Source of the DNA: Gammaproteobacteria bacterium
GTDB taxonomy: Bacteria > Pseudomonadota > Gammaproteobacteria > Steroidobacterales > Steroidobacteraceae
Reading direction: 5' to 3'
Length of the DNA: 59,198 nt
NCBI GenBank assembly: GCA_003134045.1
Contig: PLAH01000144.1
Location: 1-59,198, forward strand
In this document: one piece after another, positions 19,282-28,338 of the stretch
Position numbering within the stretch: position 1 is the stretch's first letter
How the letters are laid out: the number at the start of each line of letters is the position of its first letter
Translations under genes and position numbers: made by a program
The notes under the pieces: generated by a model
Database searches by the model: none
The model's input: the letters and a program-made list of their open reading frames with translations, nothing else
Told to the model about the DNA's origin: nothing

Positions 19282-19335
19282 CGCGACCCCAAACGCGTGC
19301 GCGACCCCGATACGCGCCGCAACCTCAACGCGTTG
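19282..19335 (+). repeat. three tandem 18-bp GC-rich units
   Basis: Units CGCGACCCCAAACGCGTG (19282), CGCGACCCCGATACGCGC (19300) and CGCAACCTCAACGCGTTG (19318) follow one another without gaps in the non-coding gap between two convergent genes. The 18-bp period equals six codons, the same periodicity as the low-complexity insertions in folC, the SPOR gene and cysS. Confidence 0.7.
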
Positions 19336-19382
19336 CAGCGCTGAAAGGCGGCGCCATGCTCAAAACGTGCCGCTGGCCAAAG

Positions 19383-21926
19383 TCACGGTGCGGACGTACC
19401 AGGGCCGGACGGTGCCGGCAGCGGTGTCGGTGTCGGCGGCGGGGTTCCGGCCGGATCGGTGGCCGCGGAGCGCCGCGCGTCGGTCCGCCCTGCGTCATCC
19501 GCGGGCGCCGGCAATTGCAGCGCGGTCAGCGTCGTTGCATTCACGACCTCGGGGTTGTCGCGAAGCTTGATGAACAGCGATCCTCCGACGGGATGCGGAA
19601 CCGGCAGCGCCGCTCCCAGAAAACCGTCGGGAACGACCACGGGATGCGCGAATTGCGAGTCGCCCGACACCGAATCGATGAGAAACAAGTTGGCGCCCGT
19701 CAGCTTGCACGCGAGCTCGGGAGTCGGCGGGCATTTGAGTTCCTTCAATTGCGGCAGGCGGATCAGAGTGGCGAGCGGCTGCCAATCGCTCGCGACACCC
19801 TTGACGTTGACCCGGAATTTCAAGGGGCCGAACGTCGACGCGCCGAACGCTTTCGAGGGATTGAGGGTCGCCACCGCCACTTGAGAGTTTTCGAGGGTGA
19901 GGCCGCCGTTGGCGAGGCTGAGCGTGGCCGACGACGACTCGTCGCCGGTGGCCACATCGACGCTCTCGTCGCGAATGAATGCCGCCGGTGAGAGCGTGCG
20001 CATCGAGAATATCAGCGTGGCGTCCTGCGGCAGTTCGCCCACCTCGGCGAGCTGGATGTTGCTGGTGTCGCCGGAAACCGAGGGCTGCACGCTCTTGCCG
20101 ATCAAACTCACCCGCGGGCGCGGCGCATCGATGGAGGCGGTGACCGGCAGCGTGCGGCCGTCCTGCAACGCGACCCTGGCGGCGACCGGATGTTCGGACT
20201 TCAATCCGGCGGCGGCCGGCGCGTCCTGCGCCACCATGGGCAATTCGTCGCTGCCCGCGCGGGTCGACAATTCGCCGGGCACGAACACCACGTTCTTGAG
20301 GGTGAGGCTCGCGACCTCATCGAGCCGGCTGCCCTCGAGCACGCCTTGGCTCTCGCCGGCATGCATGGAAAAGCCATCGAATCGGCCCGCCTCGGAGAAT
20401 ACCTTGAGCGGGACCGGCTGCGGCTCCGCCATGCCGTATTGAGTGACCAGCAAGGTGAGCGAGCCGGGTTTGGCTTCCTGCAGCGGCAGCTTGACCTCGA
20501 CTTCATTGGGTTTTACCGACTTCCAATCGGCCTTCAATTCCTTGCCGGCGGGATCCTTCAACATGATGCCGTCGATGCAGCTCACGTTGTCGGCCCGCAG
20601 ATGGACGGTGTCCTGACGGCCGATGATGAGGGATGACTCATCGGCGCTCGCGAGTTCCCATGTCCGTGCACGGGCGTTCATGAGCCGGAAGCGAGGTCCT
20701 TGATAGGGATCGAAGCCCCAGTAGCCATGCAGCGACGCCTCGACACTGTCGCCAAGAACGGTGGCTCCAAGTCCGGAGGTGTCGACCACGAAGCCGCCTT
20801 CCTTGGCATCCGCGGTCGCGGGCAACTCGAGCGTCTTACCGTCCGTTCCGGTCAGACTCAGCGTCACGTCATGCGCGAAACCCGTCGAGAAAACCAGAGG
20901 CGCACCTTCCACCGGCAACACCAGCGAAGTTTTCTTCGCACAGTAGATCTCCTTCGGGTCCACGGCATGCAACGGCGGCAGCTGCGCCTGTTCGACGGCG
21001 GGCAGCGCCGTGACCAGGACCGACTTCGGATCGTGGAAGGATGGGGCGGTGTTCAAGGTCAGCGCGAGGCGGTCCTCCCGCTGTGTGGCCAGTGCCGGAA
21101 TGTATTGATACTGGGCCGTGCCGAACGATTCGAAAATGCGCGCGATGTCCAGCACCGAGGCGATATACGGACTGTAGTAGCCGTAGCTCAGCTGCGGCGT
21201 ATAGCTCGCCTCCATCGCAAGATCGCTGCCGGGTCCCGAGGTGAGCGCCTCGACGATGGACGTACTGTGGCCATCGTTCAGAATCAAGGACTCCTGGCCC
21301 ATCATCAGGCAGGGGGCCTGCAGTTCGGGCAACCGGTCCAGGCATTTATCATCGACCTTGATGGCCAGGCTGCGCGCCAGCAGCGGGGTTACCTGGACGA
21401 GCCGGGCGGGATCGACGGCGTTCAAATTCCGGATCAGGGTCAGATACCGCTCGAGGCGCGATCGATCGAGAGCAGCCTGATTCAAATCCTGGGAGGTGCG
21501 CACGAATGCACCCGGGCGGCCGCGCACGGCGCTCATCAGCGTCTTGAAGTCGCCGCCGGTTTGGGGCGCGAGGAACACCAGGACCTGCTGCGCATCGGCC
21601 GGCACGGTGAGGGTCAATCCCTCGCTCGCGCATTTGCCGGTCCAGGTCTTGCACTGAAAGAACCAGTTCTCCGGCGGCGGGTTGGTGGCGCCGCGCAGAA
21701 AGGCGGCGACCAACAAATAATGCGCCGATTGCGTCGCCGGAAAATCCGCCTTCAGCCAGACCCGGTCGCCGGCAGCGAGATTGGGTACCTGCGACGCCGG
21801 CAGCGTGACGCCGCCGCGGGAGATCTTGACGTTGAGTATCGGCCCGGCGAGATCGAACGGTGCCGGCGCGCCGTGGGCGGCGCCGGCCAGCAGGAGCGCC
21901 AGAATGCATGCGTAGCGCGAAATCAT
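19383..21926 (-). CDS. large exported protein of unknown function
   Basis: The start at 21926 gives MISRYACILALLLAGAAHG, a Sec signal peptide; an upstream in-frame ATG at 21956 adds ten residues. The mature protein is about 830 residues, mostly beta-rich, with no recognised enzymatic motif. Cysteines occur in pairs (QCKTWTGKC, CLDRLPELQAPC, CPPTPELAC), suggesting disulphides. The C-terminus is a Pro/Thr-rich tail (TPPPTPTPLPAPSGP). It is probably periplasmic or surface-exposed with several Ig-like beta domains, which is inferred from composition only. It is monocistronic and convergent with the sorbosone dehydrogenase gene. Confidence 0.8.
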   Translation of the reverse strand: MISRYACILALLLAGAAHGAPAPFDLAGPILNVKISRGGVTLPASQVPNLAAGDRVWLKADFPATQSAHYLLVAAFLRGATNPPPENWFFQCKTWTGKCASEGLTLTVPADAQQVLVFLAPQTGGDFKTLMSAVRGRPGAFVRTSQDLNQAALDRSRLERYLTLIRNLNAVDPARLVQVTPLLARSLAIKVDDKCLDRLPELQAPCLMMGQESLILNDGHSTSIVEALTSGPGSDLAMEASYTPQLSYGYYSPYIASVLDIARIFESFGTAQYQYIPALATQREDRLALTLNTAPSFHDPKSVLVTALPAVEQAQLPPLHAVDPKEIYCAKKTSLVLPVEGAPLVFSTGFAHDVTLSLTGTDGKTLELPATADAKEGGFVVDTSGLGATVLGDSVEASLHGYWGFDPYQGPRFRLMNARARTWELASADESSLIIGRQDTVHLRADNVSCIDGIMLKDPAGKELKADWKSVKPNEVEVKLPLQEAKPGSLTLLVTQYGMAEPQPVPLKVFSEAGRFDGFSMHAGESQGVLEGSRLDEVASLTLKNVVFVPGELSTRAGSDELPMVAQDAPAAAGLKSEHPVAARVALQDGRTLPVTASIDAPRPRVSLIGKSVQPSVSGDTSNIQLAEVGELPQDATLIFSMRTLSPAAFIRDESVDVATGDESSSATLSLANGGLTLENSQVAVATLNPSKAFGASTFGPLKFRVNVKGVASDWQPLATLIRLPQLKELKCPPTPELACKLTGANLFLIDSVSGDSQFAHPVVVPDGFLGAALPVPHPVGGSLFIKLRDNPEVVNATTLTALQLPAPADDAGRTDARRSAATDPAGTPPPTPTPLPAPSGPGTSAP

Positions 21927-22030
21927 GGCGGAGTTCGTCGACCTCTGCGTCTTCAAGGACGCGAAGGTTAGAGTCTCGCCGATGCGTGAAGTTCGCGCCG
22001 CCGACCGGTCGGTTTATGACTAAATCGTCA

Positions 22031-22669
22031 TCAAGCGATGAGGCGAGGGTTGAGCGTATAGATTCCCGTCAGAGTCGCCTCGCCCAGCACGTGTCCGGCG
22101 AGCGCCTGCCGAACCTCGCCCCCGGTCAATTCGCCGGGTACCGCGAGGTGCGGCACATCGAGCGCGTACAGCGTGAACACGTAGTGATGCGGCAGCGAAT
22201 CGTTCCACGGCGGCGCGGGCCCGTCATACCCATAATAGGTGCCGCGCATTTGCGCATCGCCGGCGAACCACTGCGTGTAGTCGTTGATGCCATGCCGCCA
22301 GCCGCCCGGAGCGGCGGGACCGGGCTTGCCGTGCGCCGTGACGCCATCGCTGTGGCTGCCCGCCGCGATGGCGCGCACCGATGCGGGAATATCGAACAGC
22401 ACCCAGTGAAAAAAGTCGACGCGCGGCAAGGATGCCGGAATCTCCCGTCCTTCTTGATTCACATCGTCGCCGCGGCTCGGCACATCGGGGTCGTGGCAGA
22501 TGACGGCGAAGGATTTCGTTGCCGCGGGAACGTCGCGCCATTCGAGCTGCGGGTTTCTGTTGGCGCTCAGGGCAACATGCTGCCCGGGAGCGGGAACCGC
22601 AAACGCAAACTCGCCCGGGATCGTCCGTCCGTCGTCGAAGCTTTGGCTGTTGAGTTTCATGTCGTCCAT
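22031..22669 (-). CDS. YbhB/YbcL family phosphatidylethanolamine-binding-like protein
   Basis: A 212-residue PEBP-fold protein. It has PQLEWRDVPAATKSFAVICHDPDVP (the P-x-L-x-W...D-P-D-x-P signature), FFHWVLFDIPASV, YYGYDGPAPPWNDSLPHHYVFTLYALDV and the C-terminal GEATLTGIY. No signal peptide. An alternative start at 22660 removes three residues. It is divergent from glcD with only about 20 bp between start codons. Cellular role unknown. Confidence 0.93.
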   Translation of the reverse strand: MDDMKLNSQSFDDGRTIPGEFAFAVPAPGQHVALSANRNPQLEWRDVPAATKSFAVICHDPDVPSRGDDVNQEGREIPASLPRVDFFHWVLFDIPASVRAIAAGSHSDGVTAHGKPGPAAPGGWRHGINDYTQWFAGDAQMRGTYYGYDGPAPPWNDSLPHHYVFTLYALDVPHLAVPGELTGGEVRQALAGHVLGEATLTGIYTLNPRLIA

Positions 22670-22688
22670 TTTACCTTATGATGCGTCG

Positions 22689-24176
22689 ATGCATGAAGCC
22701 CTCTCAGCGGCCGAACCGGCGGCGCGACAACGACAGGTCGTGGCCGCTCTGGCCCAGGTTTTGCCGGCGTCCTGCATTTTGCATCGGCCGGAGGAGACAC
22801 TTGCCTACGAGTGCGACGGTCTGACGGCGTATCGCCAGGTTCCACTGGTGGTCGTGCTGCCGGAGACCGAGGAGCAGGTGGCCGCGGTGCTGCGCACGTG
22901 TCACGCGCTCGGCGTTCCCGTGGTCGCGCGCGGCGCGGGGACGGGCCTGTCGGGCGGCGCTTTGCCGCACGCGATGGGCGTGACCTTGTCGCTCGCGAAG
23001 TTCGATGCCCTGGTCAAAGTGAATCCCCTCGCGCGCATCGCCGTCGTCCAGTGCGGCGTGCGCAATCTCGCCATCAGCGAGGCGGCCGCGCCGCATGGCT
23101 TGTACTACGCGCCGGATCCATCGAGCCAGATCGCCTGCACCATCGGCGGCAATGTGGCCGAGAATTCGGGCGGCGTGCATTGCCTCAAGTACGGACTGAC
23201 GCTGCACAACGTTCTGCGGGTGCGCGGCTTCACCGCGCAGGGCGATGCGATCGACTTCGGATCCGAGGCGCTGGATGCCGCGGGCCTCGATCTTCTGCCG
23301 TTGATCGTCGGCAGCGAGGGCATGCTGGCGGTCATCGTCGAAGTGACGGTCAAGCTGCTGCCGCGGCCGCCGCTGGCGCGCTGTGTCATGGCGAGCTTCG
23401 CGAGCGTCGAGGCCGCGGGCGCGGCGGTGGCCGCGGTCATTGCCGGCGGCATCATTCCGGCAGGTCTCGAACTCATGGACAAACGCATGACGGCGGCGGC
23501 CGAGGATTTCGTGCATGCCGGCTACGATCTCGAGGCCGCGGCCATCCTATTGTGCGAGAGCGACGGGACGCCGGAAGAAGTCGCGGAGCAGGTGGAACGT
23601 GCCATCGATGTGCTGCGCGCCAACGGCGCCACGCAAATCGAGATCAGCCGCGACGAGCAGCAGCGGCTGAAGTTCTGGAGCGGCCGTAAGAACGCGTTTC
23701 CCGCGTCGGGCCGGATGAGCCCCGATTATATGTGCATGGACTCGACCATTCCGCGCAAGCGGCTCGCCGAGATGCTGCGCGCCATCGAGGACATGGAGGC
23801 CAAGTATGCGCTGCGCTGCGTGAACGTGTTCCACGCCGGCGACGGCAACCTGCATCCGCTGATCCTGTTCGACGCCAACGACCCGGCGGAGCTGCACCGC
23901 TGCGAACTGTTCGGCGCGGAGATATTGGAGGCCAGCATTCGGATGGGAGGCACCATCACGGGCGAACATGGCGTGGGCGTCGAAAAACTGAATTCCATGT
24001 GCGTGCAATTTTCAACCGCCGAGTTGGCGCACATGGCGGCGGTGAAGCGCGCATTCGATCCGGCGGGACTCCTCAATCCCGGAAAAGTCATTCCGAGCCT
24101 GCAGCGCTGTGCGGAATACGGACGGATGCACGTACGCGGCGGTCGCCTGGCGTTTCCTGAACTGCCGAGATTCTGA
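22689..24176 (+). CDS. glcD: glycolate oxidase FAD-binding subunit GlcD
   Basis: A 495-residue FAD-linked oxidase. The PCMH-type FAD-binding domain is at about residues 55-235: VPVVARGAGTGLSGGALPHAMGV, then PDPSSQIACTIGGNVAENSGGVHCLKYG. The C-terminal cap ends with NVFHAGDGNLHPLILFD and GGTITGEHGVGVEK, the metal and substrate-binding blocks of GlcD and D-lactate dehydrogenases. It oxidises glycolate to glyoxylate with GlcE and GlcF. It is joined to glcE by TGATG (stop and start share one base), giving tight coupling. Confidence 0.96.
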   Translation: MHEALSAAEPAARQRQVVAALAQVLPASCILHRPEETLAYECDGLTAYRQVPLVVVLPETEEQVAAVLRTCHALGVPVVARGAGTGLSGGALPHAMGVTLSLAKFDALVKVNPLARIAVVQCGVRNLAISEAAAPHGLYYAPDPSSQIACTIGGNVAENSGGVHCLKYGLTLHNVLRVRGFTAQGDAIDFGSEALDAAGLDLLPLIVGSEGMLAVIVEVTVKLLPRPPLARCVMASFASVEAAGAAVAAVIAGGIIPAGLELMDKRMTAAAEDFVHAGYDLEAAAILLCESDGTPEEVAEQVERAIDVLRANGATQIEISRDEQQRLKFWSGRKNAFPASGRMSPDYMCMDSTIPRKRLAEMLRAIEDMEAKYALRCVNVFHAGDGNLHPLILFDANDPAELHRCELFGAEILEASIRMGGTITGEHGVGVEKLNSMCVQFSTAELAHMAAVKRAFDPAGLLNPGKVIPSLQRCAEYGRMHVRGGRLAFPELPRF

Positions 24177-25270
24177 TGGATGCGCACAGTGCGGACTTGC
24201 GGCGGTTGGCCGATCAAGTCGTGACGGCACGCGACTCTTCCACGGCGCTCGAGATTCGCGGCGGCAATACCAAGGCATTCTACGGCGGCGTACCGCGCGG
24301 CGAGATTCTCGATACGCGTCCGCTCGCGGGCATCAGCAGTTATGAACCCACCGAATTGGTGGTCACGGCGCTCGCCGGTACGCCCTTGGCCGAACTCGAA
24401 GCGGCGCTCGCGAGCCGCGGTCAGTGCCTGCCGTTCGAACCGCCGCGATTCGGCGCGGATGGCACGGTCGGGGGCATGGTCGCCGCGGGTCTCGCGGGGC
24501 CGGCGCGCGCCAGCGTCGGCGCGCTGCGCGATTACGTGCTCGGCGTCTCGGTGTTGAACGGCAGCGGTGAAACGCTGACTTTTGGCGGGCAGGTCATGAA
24601 GAACGTCGCGGGCTACGATATCTCCCGGGTCTTTTCCGGCTCGATGGGCATACTCGGCGTTATTTGCGAAGTATCCTTGAAGGTGATGCCGGTGACTCCG
24701 GGGTGCGCGACCTTGGTGTTCGATATCGATGAAGGCCCGGCACTCGTAGAGCTCAGCCGCTGGGCCGCGTTGCCCGTTCCTTTGAGCGCGAGTGCCTGGC
24801 ATCGCGGGCAGCTGTTCGTACGCCTGGCCGGTGCTCGATCCGCGGTCGACAGCGTGCGGCAGCGTCTGGGCGGGACCGACATCGATCCTCGGACCGCGAG
24901 CGACTGGTGGCAGGCGATTCGCGATCATCGGCACCCGTTCTTCTGCCTCGCGCCCGCCGACCTGGCTCGCGGCGAATGCTTGTGGCGGCTGTCGGTGCCC
25001 GACACCACGCCGCCCATGGCGCTGCCGGGCGAACGGCTGGTCGAATGGGGCGGCGCCCAACGCTGGCTGCGGACCACGGCGCCGGCGGCGCAAATCCGCG
25101 ACGCCGTTGCCGCACGCGGGGGGCATGCAACGCTGGTCAGGGCGGCCGACAAATCGCCGGGCGTGTTCACGGCCCTTGCGCAGCCGTTGATGAGCATCCA
25201 CCAACGGTTGAAGCAGTCCTTCGATCCCGCGGGCATTTTCAACCCTGGCCGCCTATACGCGGAGCTCTAG
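24176..25270 (+). CDS. glcE: glycolate oxidase subunit GlcE
   Basis: A 364-residue second FAD-binding-fold subunit. It has LEIRGGNTKAFYGGVPRGE near residue 20, ALASRGQCLPFEPPRFG, GTVGGMVAAGLAGPARASVGALRDYVLGV and NVAGYDISRVFSGSMGILGVI. It ends SFDPAGIFNPGRLYAEL, as expected for the family. It lies between glcD and glcF with one-base and 6-bp junctions. Confidence 0.96.
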   Translation: MDAHSADLRRLADQVVTARDSSTALEIRGGNTKAFYGGVPRGEILDTRPLAGISSYEPTELVVTALAGTPLAELEAALASRGQCLPFEPPRFGADGTVGGMVAAGLAGPARASVGALRDYVLGVSVLNGSGETLTFGGQVMKNVAGYDISRVFSGSMGILGVICEVSLKVMPVTPGCATLVFDIDEGPALVELSRWAALPVPLSASAWHRGQLFVRLAGARSAVDSVRQRLGGTDIDPRTASDWWQAIRDHRHPFFCLAPADLARGECLWRLSVPDTTPPMALPGERLVEWGGAQRWLRTTAPAAQIRDAVAARGGHATLVRAADKSPGVFTALAQPLMSIHQRLKQSFDPAGIFNPGRLYAEL

Positions 25271-25276
25271 GCTTCC

Positions 25277-26509
25277 ATGCAGACCACGCTGAGTACCGAA
25301 TTCAAAGACAGCAAACAGGGCCAGGCGGCGGAAGCCATATTGCGCAGTTGCGTCCATTGCGGATTCTGCAATGCCACCTGTCCCACGTACCAGATATTGG
25401 GCGATGAACTCGATGGGCCGCGGGGGCGCATCTACCTCATCAAACACATGCTGGAAGGCGGCGAGGTGGGGCGCAGCACTCAACAGCATCTGGATCGGTG
25501 CCTGACGTGCCTGAATTGTCAAACCACGTGTCCGAGCGGCGTCGAGTACGGAAAATTGGTGGCCATTGGACGCGAGCTGGTGGACGAGCGGGTGCCGCGT
25601 CCGACCGCGGAGAAAGTTGCGCGTTGGTTCCTGCGGGAAGGAATGACCTCGGCGCTGTTCGCGCCGCTCTTAAAGCTGGTGCAGCGGGCGAGGCCCTTGC
25701 TGCCGGCCCGATGGGCGAGAAAAATTCCGCGCCGCGCCGCTGCGGGCGCCGCGCTTCGGCCCGCGCAATCTCGCGTTCGCAAAGTCCTGCTGCTGGCAGG
25801 CTGCGTGCAACCCGCCCTGTTGCCCAACATCAACGCCGCGACGGCGCGCGTGTTGGATGCGGCGGGCATCGAGACTCTGATCGCCGCGGGCGCCGGCTGC
25901 TGTGGTGCCCTGCGCGACCATTTGAGCGATCGCGAGGGCGGCCTCGACGACGCCCGGCGCAACGTCGACGCGTGGTGGCCCCGAGTCGCGGACGGCACGG
26001 TGGAAGCCATCGTCATGAATGCGTCGGCCTGTGGGCTTGCGGTAAAGCACTATGGCGAGGCCCTGGCCCAAGATCCGGACTACGCCGCGAAGGCGGCGCG
26101 GGTCAGCGCGTTGGCGCAGGACTTGAGCGAGTTGCTGCCGGAGTTGCTGGCCGCCCTCGAGCACCGGCTGCACCCGGGCACGGTGGGCCGGCTTGCCTTT
26201 CACGCGCCCTGTACGTTACAGCATGGCCAACGGTTGGGGGGCGATCTCGAAGCGCAATTGCGGGCGAGGGGATTCGCGATGTCCGGTGCGATCCATGAGC
26301 GGCACCTATGCTGCGGCTCCGCGGGTACGTATTCGCTGTTGCAGCCGGCTCTTGCCAACGAGTTGCGGGATCGCAAGGTGACGAACCTGCTGGCCTCGGA
26401 CCCGCAGTGCATCATTTCTGCGAATATTGGGTGCATTCAGCACTTGCAGGGTGGAACGGCGATCCCGGTGAAGCACTGGATCGAAGTGTTGGACGAGGCG
26501 ATCGAGTAG
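25277..26509 (+). CDS. glcF: glycolate oxidase iron-sulfur subunit GlcF
   Basis: A 410-residue subunit. Two 4Fe-4S ferredoxin motifs near the N-terminus: CVHCGFCNATCP (residue 28) and CLTCLNCQTTCP (residue 78). Two CCG-type domains follow (LLAGCVQPALL...GAGCCGAL and HAPCTLQHGQ...LCCGSAGTYSLL), which bind further cofactor. It passes electrons from GlcDE towards the quinone pool. No glcC-type regulator or permease lies beside the operon in this window. Confidence 0.96.
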   Translation: MQTTLSTEFKDSKQGQAAEAILRSCVHCGFCNATCPTYQILGDELDGPRGRIYLIKHMLEGGEVGRSTQQHLDRCLTCLNCQTTCPSGVEYGKLVAIGRELVDERVPRPTAEKVARWFLREGMTSALFAPLLKLVQRARPLLPARWARKIPRRAAAGAALRPAQSRVRKVLLLAGCVQPALLPNINAATARVLDAAGIETLIAAGAGCCGALRDHLSDREGGLDDARRNVDAWWPRVADGTVEAIVMNASACGLAVKHYGEALAQDPDYAAKAARVSALAQDLSELLPELLAALEHRLHPGTVGRLAFHAPCTLQHGQRLGGDLEAQLRARGFAMSGAIHERHLCCGSAGTYSLLQPALANELRDRKVTNLLASDPQCIISANIGCIQHLQGGTAIPVKHWIEVLDEAIE

Positions 26510-26688
26510 GGAAAGGGCGCCGGGCAACCAGGAAATCTTGTCTTGCATAGGAGCATCAGGCCGGAGTACGGAGGCAGGGCAAGCTCGAGTTCGGGCCAGG
26601 GGTCTACCGCGCGAGTCATGCAGATTACCACCACCGGGCCGGCGCGCGGTATTGTGAGGGACAGAACCCACCCACCTTTGAGGACACC

Positions 26689-27078
26689 GTGACCACACAT
26701 CAAGCGAGACTCGATAAATCCTACTTGGACACGAAACGTCGACAGCTCACCGACCTGCGGGAAAAACTGCTGCGAACGAGGGCCGGCGCCGAAGTCGAGG
26801 AAGCGGGCGTGAATACCGAAGCGGGCGGCGGGGCGCGCGAATACGAGGACGACGCGCAGAAACTGACGACCCTGGAACTCGAGGGAAATCTGGAAGTGCG
26901 CGACACGGACCGGCTGGTCAATGTCGAACGTGCACTGCGCAAGCTCGAGGAGGGGACGTATGGAATCTCGGATGCGAGCGGCGAACCCATCCCCAAGGAC
27001 CGGCTCGATGCCGTGCCCGAGGCGATCTATACCTTGGCGGAGCAGCGCGCGCTCGATGATAAGGCGGCCGGCCGGTAA
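26689..27078 (+). CDS. DksA/TraR-like protein lacking the zinc-finger cysteines
   Basis: 129 residues with a GTG start preceded by GAGGACACC. The layout is the TraR/DksA one: a coiled-coil N-terminal half (LDKSYLDTKRRQLTDLREKLLR) and a C-terminal LRKLEEGTYGISDASGEPIPKDRLDAVPEAIYTLAEQ block. That block aligns with the family zinc finger (GxYGxCxxCGxPI...RLxAxPxAxxCxxCQ), but every Cys is replaced. Family members bind the RNA polymerase secondary channel. This one could still do so, but without zinc. Function inferred. Confidence 0.85.
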   Translation: MTTHQARLDKSYLDTKRRQLTDLREKLLRTRAGAEVEEAGVNTEAGGGAREYEDDAQKLTTLELEGNLEVRDTDRLVNVERALRKLEEGTYGISDASGEPIPKDRLDAVPEAIYTLAEQRALDDKAAGR

Positions 27079-27093
27079 CCGCGCCTCGCTGTT

Positions 27094-27357
27094 TCACCCG
27101 CCGGCTCTCACGAGTCTTGGGTTCACGGGCGCTCGTGCAAAGCGACGGTCGCGGCCCTGCGTCGACTCGCGGCCCGTCACCGTCCGCCACCGCGATCTCG
27201 GCAGCGCGCACAGAAAGCGGTGCGGCGCCGGATCACGACACGTTGGGATAGCCGCGTCGACGAGGCGTTCGGCGATTGCCGTCCACAGCGCATCGTGGGC
27301 CGCCGTGAGTTCCGGAAAGTCGTACATCGGCAGGGCGGCAATGGATTCGGCTTTCAT
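27094..27357 (-). pseudogene. remnant of a PhnD-like phosphate/phosphonate-binding protein
   Basis: Residues after the ATG at 27357, IAALPMYDFPELTAAHDALW then TAIAERL, match the N-terminus of small PhnD/SsuA-type substrate-binding proteins (pattern ALPMYD-P-E...A-D-LW...I..RL). After about 40 residues the similarity disappears into Arg/Pro-rich shadow coding, and no remainder is visible before the DksA-like gene. I read it as a 5' fragment of a lost gene. It sits in an otherwise empty 477-bp gap (27079-27554), which shows nothing else I can support. Confidence 0.45.
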
Positions 27358-27554
27358 ATGACGCTGTCGACTGGCGGGCCATGCCGAAAGCACATGGTGT
27401 TAGAACGAAGAGTTGCTGGCGTCACGCAGGCCATGCGGTAGCCTGTCGTTCGGGCACCGCGCGGCGCGAGCGATTTGATCTGATTGCACGTCCCCCGTCC
27501 GACTGTCATTCGTTCGCGCTCCGCGGATGCCCACCAGAATGTCGGAATCTTCTC

Positions 27555-28172
27555 ATGGCAGCAAACACTCTCGGCCGCATACAGGGAATCGGATCGCTCG
27601 GCCTGATGGCGTTGCTGCTCGGCGCATGCTCACCGCAGGCGGCTCCGAACGCGACTGCGCCGACCCTGCGGCCGGTCGCATCGATCCAGGAACTGATGCA
27701 GGACGTGATCGATCCCTGCGCCGATGGTGTGTGGAACGCCGTCGAGACGGTGACGACCCAAGCCGGCGACCAGTTGCACCAGCCGCAAACGCCCGACGAA
27801 TGGCGGGGCGTCAGGCGCGCCGCGATGGTTCTGGTGGAGGGAACCAATCTGCTGGTGATGGACGGGCGGCGCGTGGGCGCGAAGGAGTTCGCGGCCGAGG
27901 CAGCGGGTGCGCTGGATTCCGCGCACATTCAACAGCGTATCGCGGCCGATCGAACGGCGTTCGAGGGTTTCGCGGCGGCGTTGCGGGAGGGCGGATTGTC
28001 GGCCATCGCCGCCGTGGATGCGAAGGATCCCGCCGCTTTGCTCGCAGCCGGCGGCGCTCTCGATCAGGTGTGCGAAAACTGTCATCTCGCGTTCTGGTAT
28101 CCGAACCAGGTCATCCCGTCCTTTCCACGCGACGACGATCCGCGTCACCCGATCTTCCGCTCGGGGACTTGA
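27555..28172 (+). CDS. cytochrome c-type lipoprotein
   Basis: 205 residues. A lipoprotein signal peptide ends in the lipobox LLGAC (Cys about residue 26). The mature part has MQDVIDPCADGVWNAVETVTT, a helical middle (WRGVRRAAMVLVEGTNLLVM), and near the C-terminus a single CENCH haem motif (C-x-x-C-H) followed by FWYPNQVIP. That is the order seen in small cytochrome c'-like proteins of this type. Probably a membrane-anchored periplasmic electron carrier. It ends 15 bp before the dyad that controls the next operon, so it is probably a separate unit. Confidence 0.8.
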   Translation: MAANTLGRIQGIGSLGLMALLLGACSPQAAPNATAPTLRPVASIQELMQDVIDPCADGVWNAVETVTTQAGDQLHQPQTPDEWRGVRRAAMVLVEGTNLLVMDGRRVGAKEFAAEAAGALDSAHIQQRIAADRTAFEGFAAALREGGLSAIAAVDAKDPAALLAAGGALDQVCENCHLAFWYPNQVIPSFPRDDDPRHPIFRSGT

Positions 28173-28186
28173 GGGTCCGTGTCATC

Positions 28187-28226
28187 GATCGGCGCTGCGC
28201 AAAAAGCAGCAGTCGCTGCGCCGATC
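28187..28226 (+). promoter_or_regulatory. probable enhancer site (dyad) for the sigma-54 activator, copy 1
   Basis: A 40-bp dyad. The 13-bp arms at 28187-28199 and 28214-28226 are complementary with one mismatch. The centre contains CTGCGCAAAAAGCAGCAG (28195-28212), an exact copy of which lies upstream of the TonB receptor gene on the other strand. It lies about 125 bp upstream of the sigma-54 promoter at 28339, a normal distance for an enhancer-binding protein. Confidence 0.65.
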
Positions 28227-28338
28227 TGCTGCGTAAGTAACACCGACACCGGGGCTGCGCGCAGGCGCGATCCGTGGCGCGGGGCTTCTGTGCGCAACTG
28301 CGCGTCGAAAGCCGCATGCGCGAGCCGGATTCGCGAGT

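Noticed and set aside
27393..27555. Sigma-54 promoter for the cytochrome-like lipoprotein (TGGCGTCACGCAGGC region)
   Set aside because: GG-N10-GC spacing exists, but the -12 box is AGGC instead of TTGC and no enhancer element is nearby.
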